Shown here: piece by piece, positions 1 to 4,277 of the stretch
Layout of the letters: every line of letters starts with the position of its first letter
Position numbering within the stretch: the stretch's first letter is position 1
NCBI GenBank assembly: GCA_947626405.1
Contig: CANQSE010000118.1
Coordinates: 1-6,464, forward strand
Length of the DNA: 6,464 nucleotides
Direction of reading: 5' to 3'
Origin: an uncultured Acetatifactor sp.
Lineage (GTDB): Bacteria > Bacillota > Clostridia > Lachnospirales > Lachnospiraceae
Translations under genes and position numbers: made by a program
Notes under the pieces: generated by a model
What the model saw: only the letters and a program-made list of their open reading frames with translations
Databases searched by the model: none
What the model was told of the DNA's origin: nothing

Positions 1-2
1 GT

Positions 3-377
3 GATCAGCTTTCGCCAAAGGCCTTCAAAAAAGAGCCGGAGAAACTGCTTCCGTATATTTATACATGGATCAGATCGGATCGGGTTTATACCGTCCGATT
101 TGCAATCGGTATGCTTATGGAGCATTTCCTGGGCGAGAGGTTTCATCCCCAATATGCGGACATGGTAGCGGCGGTCAGATCGGATGAATACTATATCAAC
201 ATGATGATCGCATGGTATTTTGCAACGGCACTGGCAAAACAGTATGATTCCATACTTCCGTATATAGAAGGAAAGAAGCTTGATGACTGGACACATAATA
301 AAACGATTCAGAAAAGTGTGGAGAGCAACAGAATATCAACTGAGCAAAAGGCTTATCTGAAAACACTAAAAATCTGA
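3..377 (+). CDS. DNA alkylation repair protein, AlkD-like (5' truncated by window)
   Basis: This is the C-terminal part (about 124 residues) of a DNA alkylation repair protein of the AlkD/AlkC HEAT-repeat glycosylase superfamily. These proteins remove N3- and N7-alkylated purines from DNA in the cytoplasm. The frame is open from the left edge and ends at TGA 375-377. Recognisable family signatures are the helical stretch around YTVRFAIGMLM (about 96-128), the block SDEYYINMMIAWYFATALAK (about 180-239), and the near-terminal WTHNKTIQKSVES segment followed by a short tail. The Asp/Trp/Arg-rich helices match what is known of the single-domain enzyme of roughly 220-240 residues, so about half is missing to the left. 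An internal ATG at 111 is not the start, because family homology continues upstream of it. The functional call is by family resemblance only; catalytic residues lying upstream cannot be checked. Confidence 0.85.
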   Translation, partial: DQLSPKAFKKEPEKLLPYIYTWIRSDRVYTVRFAIGMLMEHFLGERFHPQYADMVAAVRSDEYYINMMIAWYFATALAKQYDSILPYIEGKKLDDWTHNKTIQKSVESNRISTEQKAYLKTLKI

Positions 378-387
378 AGATTTTTAG
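366..387 (+). terminator. Possible weak terminator hairpin at end of the alkylation-repair gene
   Basis: A perfect inverted repeat with 10-bp arms (CTAAAAATCT at 366-375, AGATTTTTAG at 378-387) and a two-base centre spans the TGA stop. The right arm carries five Ts, but the stem is AT-rich and no clean U-tract follows (GTCTTTAATTT). It could be a weak intrinsic terminator or just a palindrome at the stop codon. Confidence 0.35.
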
Positions 388-628
388 GTCTTTAATTTCC
401 CCTTTCGATTGTATCAAAGGTTGTCCCGGAATATGTTTGCGGAAATAGAAATAACGGCAGGCTTTTTTTCGGAAAGCGGTCGGGTCAAAATTGGAATCCG
501 GCAGAAGCGGAGTATAGAATGAATAAATTCAGCATAGCCGGTGTCCTGCTGTGCGTGTGAAATTGGCAGCGGCCGCATATCTTTCTATCTTGCTGAAATA
601 ATAAAATCAATATTCTTAGTTTGGCCTT
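378..628. other. Non-coding spacer between alkylation-repair gene and toxin-antitoxin operon
   Basis: No convincing coding sequence is seen on either strand. Apart from the stop-codon palindrome at its left edge and the first copy of the 34-bp direct repeat at 460-493, I see no tRNA, promoter pair or structured element here. The right end (about 596-650) becomes clearly AT-rich as it approaches the toxin-antitoxin promoter. Confidence 0.6.
460..493 (+). repeat. 34-bp direct repeat, copy 1 (left flank of toxin-antitoxin cassette)
   Basis: This 34-bp sequence begins GGC followed by seven Ts, continues CGGAAAGCGGTCGGGTC and ends AAAATTG. It recurs without a mismatch at 1555-1588 in the same orientation. 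Identity stops abruptly at both sides (A459 versus C1554; G494 versus C1589). A GCTTT/AAAGC inverted pair lies inside it (461-465 with 473-477). It sits in the spacer upstream of the mntA-hepT operon. It may be a dispersed intergenic repeat or a duplicated junction from insertion. Confidence 0.9.
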
Positions 629-645
629 AGTGCAAATTTTACACC
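629..645 (+). promoter_or_regulatory. Upstream, imperfect operator for the mntA-hepT operon
   Basis: The left arm AGTGCAAA is identical to the left arm of the perfect operator at 659-675. The right arm (TTTACACC) matches the ideal TTTGCACT at six of eight positions. The centres of the two sites are 30 bp apart, close to three DNA turns, which fits cooperative binding of dimers on one face. The likely binder is the HTH domain of the antitoxin encoded just downstream (inference). Confidence 0.55.
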
Positions 646-651
646 ATAAAA

Positions 652-680
652 TTGACAAAGTGCAAAATTTGCACTAAAAT
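652..680 (+). promoter_or_regulatory. Sigma-A-type promoter of mntA-hepT
   Basis: A consensus -35 box TTGACA (652-657) is separated by exactly 17 bp from a near-consensus -10 box TAAAAT (675-680), giving a predicted start near 687. The perfect operator palindrome fills the spacer and touches the first base of the -10 box, so bound repressor would exclude RNA polymerase. It is followed by the ribosome site GGAGG (687-691), seven bases before the ATG, which leaves a very short leader. Confidence 0.8.
659..675 (+). promoter_or_regulatory. Perfect palindromic operator AGTGCAAAATTTGCACT
   Basis: Two 8-bp arms (AGTGCAAA and TTTGCACT) are exact reverse complements around a single central A. The site lies between the -35 and -10 boxes, a classic autorepression position. 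The antitoxin's own XRE-type HTH domain is the obvious candidate regulator. Confidence 0.75.
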
Positions 681-698
681 AAACATGGAGGTGCAGAT

Positions 699-1172
699 AT
701 GAAGGATTTGAAAGAACTACGAATGGAAAAGAAAATGACGCAAAAGCAGGTTTCAGAATTAGTGGGAATTTCTCTACGATCTTATAAGACATACGAAAAT
801 GATGCTGATAAATCAGGCACATTGAAATACAATTATATTGTAGAAAAATTGAAAAAAATTAATCCTGTCGATGAAAACCATGGCGTTTTGGATGTAGAAG
901 ATATAAAACGGAAATGCACGCGAGTGTTTGAAAAATATGAGATTGATTTTTGCTATCTCTTTGGTTCGTATGCCAAGCATATGGCACTTCCGACCAGCGA
1001 TGTGGATCTTCTTATTTCGGCCAATATAAAAGGCTTAAAATTTTATGGACTGGTTGAGGAGATAAGGGATGCTCTTAATAAGAAAGTAGATGTTTTGGAT
1101 ATAAATCAACTGAGAGATAATCTGGAACTGACCCAGGAGATACTGAAAGAGGGCATTAAGATATATGGATAA
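699..1172 (+). CDS. mntA: XRE HTH-MNT nucleotidyltransferase fusion, MntA-type antitoxin
   Basis: This is a 157-residue antitoxin of the HEPN/MNT toxin-antitoxin family. Residues about 3-55 form an XRE-type helix-turn-helix (MTQKQVSELVGISLRSYKTYEN). Residues about 65-157 form a minimal nucleotidyltransferase domain with the hallmark G-S-x10-D-x-D motif: G89-S90, then D101 and D103, with D131 (KKVDVLD) a candidate third acidic residue. In characterised pairs MntA transfers AMP from ATP to a tyrosine of HepT and so neutralises it. The ATG at 699 is chosen for GGAGG seven bases upstream and a complete HTH N-terminus. The reading frame overlaps hepT by eight bases, implying translational coupling. 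The fused HTH suggests this one protein both inactivates the toxin and represses the operon (inference). The gene is visibly AT-richer than its neighbours (for example 32% GC over 841-900), consistent with horizontal acquisition. Confidence 0.88.
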   Translation: MKDLKELRMEKKMTQKQVSELVGISLRSYKTYENDADKSGTLKYNYIVEKLKKINPVDENHGVLDVEDIKRKCTRVFEKYEIDFCYLFGSYAKHMALPTSDVDLLISANIKGLKFYGLVEEIRDALNKKVDVLDINQLRDNLELTQEILKEGIKIYG

Positions 1173-1491
1173 TGTGAAAAACGATAATTATTATATGCAG
1201 AAAATAAAGCATGATTTGGAATTTATCTCAAAACATATGAAAAATGTGGACATAGAGGAGCTTAACGCCAATGAAATACTTTTGGATTCCATGCTTTTCC
1301 GCATGATTCAGATTTCCGAAAACGCGAGGAAGCTTACAGAGGAATTTAAGCGGACAAGGGGAAACATTCCTTGGAACGCATTATATGGATTGAGGAATCG
1401 AATCGTGCATGATTACGGCAATGTTGATCTTAATATTGTGTATGAAACACTTAAGAAAGATATTCCAGACCTGCTTGAATTGCTTGTATGA
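1165..1491 (+). CDS. hepT: HEPN-domain toxin, HepT family
   Basis: This is a 108-residue, mostly helical HEPN protein, the expected length for HepT. The catalytic RNase motif R-x4-H-x-Y is intact: R77, H82 and Y84 in GLRNRIVHDYGN. Family knowledge makes the R and H the RNA-cleaving residues and Y84 the likely site at which MntA attaches AMP. The N-terminal half carries the family's usual pattern (HDLEFI at about 16-21, RMIQISENARKL at about 46-57, then NIPWNALYGLRN). The ATG overlaps the antitoxin stop (ATGGATAA), and GAGGG (1149-1153) lies 11 bases upstream inside mntA, so expression is probably coupled to the antitoxin. No clear terminator follows. All motif residues are present, so the toxin looks functional. 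Its RNA target cannot be told from sequence. Confidence 0.9.
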   Translation: MDNVKNDNYYMQKIKHDLEFISKHMKNVDIEELNANEILLDSMLFRMIQISENARKLTEEFKRTRGNIPWNALYGLRNRIVHDYGNVDLNIVYETLKKDIPDLLELLV

Positions 1492-1507
1492 TAATCGTAG
1501 AATTGCG

Positions 1508-1529
1508 ATAACAGCGGCATAACAGCGGC
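1508..1529 (+). repeat. 11-bp tandem repeat downstream of hepT
   Basis: The unit ATAACAGCGGC is present twice head to tail with no mismatch (1508-1518 and 1519-1529), then breaks down after ATA. It lies 16 bases past the hepT stop. Function is unknown; replication slippage is a sufficient explanation. Confidence 0.8.
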
Positions 1530-1554
1530 ATATGTCATAGTTTTGCTTGCAACC

Positions 1555-1588
1555 GGCTTTTTTTCGGAAAGCGGTCGGGTCAAAATTG
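1555..1588 (+). repeat. 34-bp direct repeat, copy 2 (right flank of toxin-antitoxin cassette)
   Basis: This is the second exact, same-orientation copy of the sequence at 460-493, offset by 1095 bp. It lies between hepT and the mscL promoter. Recombination between the copies would remove mntA-hepT with its promoter and leave the alkylation-repair gene next to mscL with one repeat copy. Confidence 0.9.
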
Positions 1589-1614
1589 CCGCTGCAGGGG
1601 AAACTCAAAGGATC

Positions 1615-1643
1615 TTGTTTAGGTGGACGGGGTGTGGTATAAT
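1615..1643 (+). promoter_or_regulatory. Promoter of mscL (extended -10)
   Basis: TTGTTT (1615-1620) is followed after 17 bp by a perfect TATAAT (1638-1643), preceded by the extended -10 TG at 1635-1636. The predicted start is near 1650, about 184 bases before the mscL ATG, so the transcript has a long leader. Confidence 0.75.
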
Positions 1644-1663
1644 GATTTTGCTTTAGCAAAATC
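1644..1663 (+). promoter_or_regulatory. Palindrome at the mscL transcription start, candidate operator
   Basis: The arms GATTTTGC (1644-1651) and GCAAAATC (1656-1663) are exact reverse complements around TTTA; pairing can extend to nine bases with a two-base centre. It begins immediately after the -10 box and covers the predicted start site. It therefore suits a repressor operator at least as well as an RNA hairpin, whose left arm would be mostly untranscribed. The regulator is unknown. Confidence 0.55.
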
Positions 1664-1664
1664 T

Positions 1665-1817
1665 CTGCCGATTGCATCGGCAGCCGCCGCTGCCGCGGCG
1701 ATTATACCAGGCAAGCTGCCGCTTGAAAAGTAAATGCCGCTGTCGCGGCGTACTGATGCGCTTTATCGGGCGGCGGGAACGGAAGATGCTCTTTATACAT
1801 GCGCCGAAAAGCGGCGC
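1665..1817 (+). other. Structured GC-rich 5' leader of mscL
   Basis: Four local hairpins can be read directly. They are CTGCCGAT/ATCGGCAG (1665-1672 with 1676-1683), GCCGC-TGCC-GCGGC (1686-1699), GCCGC-TGTC-GCGGC (1736-1749) and GCGCCG/CGGCGC (1801-1806 with 1812-1817). The second and third are nearly identical 15-base blocks, 14 of 15 matching, with the single difference in the loop. The last ends six bases before the weak GGGG ribosome site (1824-1827). The region contains an open frame in phase with mscL, but it lacks a good ribosome site. I match it to no riboswitch class I know. It could be a regulatory leader or a pile-up of dispersed GC-rich palindromes. Confidence 0.5.
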
Positions 1818-1833
1818 GGAAACGGGGAAAAAC

Positions 1834-2355
1834 ATGAGTGAAGAAAATATGAACGAAAAAAACGTGAATGAGAAAAGCAAGGACAGAAAAAACAAGGACA
1901 AAAAAAGCAGGATGGCAGCCGGAAAGGGCTTTATAGCGGAATTTAAGAAATTTATTATGCGTGGAAACGTCATGGATATGGCGGTCGGTGTGATCGTGGG
2001 CGGAGCGTTCACCTCCATTGTAAACTCCCTGAACCAGGATTTGCTTACTCCGGTGCTGGGAATTTTCGGAGGGACTGACTTTTCCGGCCTTTACCTGAAA
2101 ATGGGCTCGGGAGAAAACGCTCCTATTTTGTATTACGGTAATTTTATTACCGCAGTTATCAATTTCCTGATCACGGCGTTTGTGATATTTTTGCTGTTAA
2201 AGGGAATTAATGCTGTAAGCGCCAGGCTGAGCAGGGAGGAAAAAGAGGCTCCCACCGCGCCGGCAACAAAGAAATGTCCCTACTGCAAAAGCGATATTGC
2301 TGTCGATGCCACAAGGTGTCCGCACTGCACTTCCATTCTTGACGAAGAAGCTTAA
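1834..2355 (+). CDS. mscL: Large-conductance mechanosensitive channel MscL with C-terminal zinc ribbon
   Basis: MscL is a homopentameric membrane pore that opens under tension to release solutes during hypo-osmotic shock. The 173-residue product has, in order: a lysine-rich, low-complexity N-terminal extension (about 1-30); the family signature AEFKKFIMRGNVMDMAVGVIVGGAF (35-59) leading into TM1 (about 47-73); a periplasmic loop; TM2 (about 104-124); and a cytoplasmic tail with two CxxC pairs (C148/C151 and C162/C165) in CPYC...CPHC form. The tail makes it longer than the usual 120-150 residues, and this kind of ribbon is seen in other clostridial MscL proteins. The start is uncertain. ATG 1834 has GGGG six bases upstream; in-frame ATGs at 1756, 1786, 1849 and 1912 are alternatives. 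The upstream ones would put the GC-rich hairpins into coding sequence. No obvious terminator separates it from the next gene. Confidence 0.93.
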   Translation: MSEENMNEKNVNEKSKDRKNKDKKSRMAAGKGFIAEFKKFIMRGNVMDMAVGVIVGGAFTSIVNSLNQDLLTPVLGIFGGTDFSGLYLKMGSGENAPILYYGNFITAVINFLITAFVIFLLLKGINAVSARLSREEKEAPTAPATKKCPYCKSDIAVDATRCPHCTSILDEEA

Positions 2356-2415
2356 GGGAAACCGCTTTAAACGGATGTACATGCTGTTGTGCCGGACGGC
2401 GGATGCGAGGATAAT

Positions 2416-3471
2416 ATGCTGTTTCAGATACGACGGGAAAAATTTATATACGCGGCGGTTTTCACACTCCTTTTGATTCTTTGCTGCGGCTGCGGATCCA
2501 GAGGGGAAAAGACGCAGGGCGCAATGGAGCTGATTAAGTCCTTCGAATATCAGCAGGCACTTGATGAACTGGACAGTGCGGAGGAGGACGGTGAAAACAT
2601 ACGGTTTATCAACCGCGCCAGGGGAATAGCCTGTATGGGGCTTACGGAATACGCAAACGCCATAGAGTATTTTCATGCCGCGCTTGAAGGCAGCAACGGT
2701 CTTGTACAGGATGTGGATTTTGATATCAACTATTATCTTGCGGCAGCCTACACAAAAGACGGGCAGTATGACCTTGCGGAGAGCACGTACAATGCCATTC
2801 TGGCGTTGCGCGGAGGAGAGGTAGACGCATATTTCCTGCGCGGCAACGTAAGGATGAACAAGTCTGATTTCGATGCGGCAAAACAGGATTTCGACAAGGC
2901 CGTCTCCATGGCTCCCGACGACTATGACATGCTGATAGAGATATATGAGGTTCTGGAACACTTCGGCTATGTTGAAGCGGGACAGGAATATCTGCGCACC
3001 GCTCTCGACGCGGGCGGGAAAAAGATGGATAATTATATCGCAGGCCGCATTTACTATTATCTCGGGGAGTATGAAAAGGCGTACCTTGCGCTCGAGGAGG
3101 CAAAGGAAAAAGGCGGAGAGAAAAGCTATCTGTATCTTGGACGCGCGTATGAGGCGACGGGCGACTACAATTATGCAGCAAATGTGTACAATAGCTACCT
3201 GAGCGCCAATCAGGGGAGCGCGGAGATGTATAATCAGCTTGGACTCTGCGAGATGGCAAGAGGGGACTGGCAGAAAGCCCTGGAAGCGTTTCAGGCAGGT
3301 ATGCAGCTTGAAGACAATCCGATCCTGCAGACCCTGTCGTTTAATGAGATCGCGGCATATGAATACCTCGGAGAATACGAAAGAGCAGCAGCGCTGTTAA
3401 ACAATTACCTTAAGAATTATCCGGACGACGAGAAGGCAAAAAGGGAGTACGAATTTTTAAGTACAAGATAA
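2416..3471 (+). CDS. TPR-repeat lipoprotein
   Basis: This is a 351-residue predicted envelope protein built almost entirely of tetratricopeptide repeats. The N-terminus has positive charges (RREK), a hydrophobic core (about 11-22) and a cysteine cluster CCGCGS (23-28). C26 after Gly is the likely lipidated residue, although the -3 position is Cys rather than the usual Leu, so the lipobox is atypical. About eight degenerate TPR units follow (roughly 63-96, 104-134, 137-170, 171-203, 206-233, 236-268, 270-303 and 308-339), with typical YxxLGxxYxxxGxYxxA spacing. The best example is YLYLGRAYEATGDYNYAANVY (238-258). TPR arrays scaffold protein-protein contacts; no catalytic domain is visible. ATG 2416 is preferred over GTG 2389 because GAGG (2407-2410) sits five bases upstream and the signal then starts correctly. 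It lies 60 bp behind mscL with no clear terminator, so cotranscription is likely. The partner is unknown. Confidence 0.88.
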   Translation: MLFQIRREKFIYAAVFTLLLILCCGCGSRGEKTQGAMELIKSFEYQQALDELDSAEEDGENIRFINRARGIACMGLTEYANAIEYFHAALEGSNGLVQDVDFDINYYLAAAYTKDGQYDLAESTYNAILALRGGEVDAYFLRGNVRMNKSDFDAAKQDFDKAVSMAPDDYDMLIEIYEVLEHFGYVEAGQEYLRTALDAGGKKMDNYIAGRIYYYLGEYEKAYLALEEAKEKGGEKSYLYLGRAYEATGDYNYAANVYNSYLSANQGSAEMYNQLGLCEMARGDWQKALEAFQAGMQLEDNPILQTLSFNEIAAYEYLGEYERAAALLNNYLKNYPDDEKAKREYEFLSTR

Positions 3472-3495
3472 AACCGGATCATAAAAGCAAGCCGG

Positions 3496-3530
3496 ACGGG
3501 CGCAGGATCATTTATCTGATCTGCGCCTGT
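3496..3530. terminator. Shared terminator hairpin between convergent genes
   Basis: The arms ACGGGCGCAGGATCA (3496-3510) and TGATCTGCGCCTGT (3517-3530) pair over about 14 bp with one bulged G and one G-T wobble, with loop TTTATC. On the plus strand TGTTTT follows (3531-3536). On the minus strand only a weak T-rich stretch follows. The hairpin spans the stop codon of the minus-strand repressor, so it probably ends the mscL-TPR transcript and perhaps also the convergent one. Confidence 0.7.
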
Positions 3531-3900
3531 TGTTTTCGCCGGAGCTTTCATTCGCCAGTTTGTGGCTGTACTGTAAAAATCTGGCGTATTCCATCAGGTG
3601 GTCGATGGAACTGGAGCTGCATGCCAGAATCGTATCCACAACGTCGGAGAGCTTATATTCCCTGCTGAGACGCTGATCCATCTTTTTTGCGGTATAGCGG
3701 TACTCGGTACGGTTTAAAAGGTAATCCGTAGTCACGTCAAAATAGTCTGCAAGCTTGCAAAGCGTATTCAAATCAGGCGAGTGTACGCCGTTTTCATAAT
3801 TTGAAATCGTGCCGGTTGAAAGATTCAGGTACGCCGCCAGTTCCTTCTGGCCGAGATTTCTCTCCTTGCGAAGCTCCATGAGTATTCTTCCTGTTTCCAT
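3508..3900 (-). CDS. XRE-family (Cro/CI-like) transcriptional regulator
   Basis: This is a 130-residue DNA-binding protein. Residues about 5-62 form a complete XRE helix-turn-helix domain: LRKERNLGQKELAAYLNLSTGTISNYENG, then SPDLNTLCKLADYFDVTTDYLLNRTE, the standard end of the fold. The remaining C-terminus (about 70-130) is not a known enzymatic domain. It contains helical SDVVDTILACSSSSIDHLMEYARFLQY and a basic, polar tail (NNRRRSDK), probably for dimerisation or an effector contact. ATG at 3900 is supported by AAGGAAGG eight bases upstream on the minus strand (complement of 3909-3916). It is convergent with the TPR gene and divergent from nrdD, with 377 bp between the two starts. Repeated CTCGGTGT-type words directly upstream may be its own operators (inference). 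The target genes are unknown. Confidence 0.88.
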   Translation of the reverse strand: METGRILMELRKERNLGQKELAAYLNLSTGTISNYENGVHSPDLNTLCKLADYFDVTTDYLLNRTEYRYTAKKMDQRLSREYKLSDVVDTILACSSSSIDHLMEYARFLQYSHKLANESSGENNRRRSDK

Positions 3901-3921
3901 TCCGTTATCCTTCCTTGTTGG

Positions 3922-3954
3922 CTCGGTGTTGTCTCGGTGTAAAAACCTCGGTAT
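3922..3954 (-). promoter_or_regulatory. Direct-repeat cluster upstream of the XRE gene, candidate operators
   Basis: CTCGGTGT occurs at 3922-3929 and 3933-3940, and CTCGGTAT at 3947-3954, with start-to-start distances of 11 and 14 bp. Read on the minus strand they are ACACCGAG, ACACCGAG and ATACCGAG. They lie in the XRE gene's leader or promoter, 22-54 bases before its start codon, where an autoregulator would act. Direct rather than inverted symmetry is less usual for XRE dimers. Confidence 0.4.
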
Positions 3955-4116
3955 AAAACTAATCAGTATAAAAACTAAAGTTAAAGTTAATAAAGTTAAT
4001 TTTATTATGTTTACGAAAATGTGAAATAATTCTTTAGAAAGTGCATAAAAATCAACCTTATATAAAGCGTTATTTTAGTATTCGTAAAATTTGTAAACTC
4101 GCGTGCGGTATACGGA

Positions 4117-4125
4117 TGGTATAAT
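4117..4125 (+). promoter_or_regulatory. Possible second upstream nrdD promoter (extended -10 only)
   Basis: TGG followed by TATAAT (-10 at 4120-4125) forms an extended -10 element. The best -35-like word, TTGTAA (4091-4096), is too far away at 23 bp. It points towards nrdD and lies upstream of the candidate NrdR boxes. Confidence 0.35.
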
Positions 4126-4169
4126 TTCATGCTGTTATCTACAACATGTGATGAGCAATAAAAAAATAA

Positions 4170-4217
4170 CCACCATATCTTGTATCTGTCATTGACTTTT
4201 CTACTATGAGATGGTAG
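4170..4217 (+). promoter_or_regulatory. Candidate paired NrdR boxes upstream of nrdD
   Basis: CCACCATATCTTGTAT (4170-4185) matches the 16-bp NrdR box pattern ACACWATATATWGTGT at 12 positions. About 31-32 bp further, the imperfect palindrome CTACTATGAGATGGTAG (4201-4217, arms matching 6 of 7) matches the box only weakly (7 of 16). Paired boxes about three turns apart, overlapping the promoter of a ribonucleotide reductase gene, are the known NrdR arrangement. The second site lies between the -35 and -10 boxes. The first is a fair candidate, the second weak. Confidence 0.45.
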
Positions 4218-4220
4218 AAT
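4192..4220 (+). promoter_or_regulatory. Main nrdD promoter
   Basis: TTGACT (4192-4197) and TAGAAT (4215-4220) are separated by 17 bp, with a TG at 4212-4213 giving an extended -10. The predicted start near 4227 leaves about 50 bases of leader before the nrdD ATG. The second candidate NrdR half-site occupies the spacer. Confidence 0.75.
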
Positions 4221-4277
4221 CATATGTAAAGGTGTCTCATCTTGGAATTTAATACACAAGGAAAGGTATGGGGAGCT

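Larger units (their letters stand above)
3901..4169. other. AT-rich divergent regulatory region, left part
   Basis: I see no supportable gene here. The region holds the CTCGGTGT-type direct repeats (3922-3954) and three AAAGTTA words (3977-3983, 3983-3989 and 3992-3998). On the minus strand a TATACT-like -10 (3965-3970) has no convincing -35 partner and may serve the XRE gene. TTTACGAA (4010-4017) has an exact reverse complement at 4081-4088. A TG-extended TATAAT lies at 4120-4125 on the plus strand. Confidence 0.55.

Noticed and set aside
1551..1570. Rho-independent terminator for mntA-hepT at the seven-T run
   Set aside because: No GC-rich stem precedes the T-run in either copy of the repeat, and the run is part of the repeat itself.
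1644..1663. The mscL palindrome as a second target of the antitoxin HTH
   Set aside because: It shares a GCAAAA core with the toxin-antitoxin operator, but the arms are oriented the opposite way (TTTTGC...GCAAAA versus TGCAAA...TTTGCA), so the match is probably accidental.
1381..1677. 98-codon minus-strand frame covering the second 34-bp repeat
   Set aside because: It overlaps the hepT 3' end and the mscL promoter on the opposite strand, with no family resemblance. The first repeat copy does not sit in a comparable gene.
1672..1833. N-terminal extension of mscL from ATG 1672 (54 extra residues)
   Set aside because: It has no ribosome site, translates the GC-rich hairpins into an Arg/Pro/Cys-rich peptide unlike MscL, and the ATG lies inside a hairpin arm. 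ATG 1834 is a better start.
1665..1833. Known riboswitch in the mscL leader
   Set aside because: I could not fit the hairpin order or the conserved single-stranded bases to any riboswitch class I know.
2726..3259. Long antisense frame (177 codons) inside the TPR gene
   Set aside because: Its composition is a Ser/Arg/Pro-rich mirror of the TPR gene's codon use, with no domain or ribosome site.
4011..4259. 82-codon minus-strand open frame in the XRE-nrdD intergenic region
   Set aside because: It has no recognisable protein pattern, runs antisense through the nrdD promoter, and is Phe/Thr/Tyr-rich as expected from AT-rich non-coding DNA.
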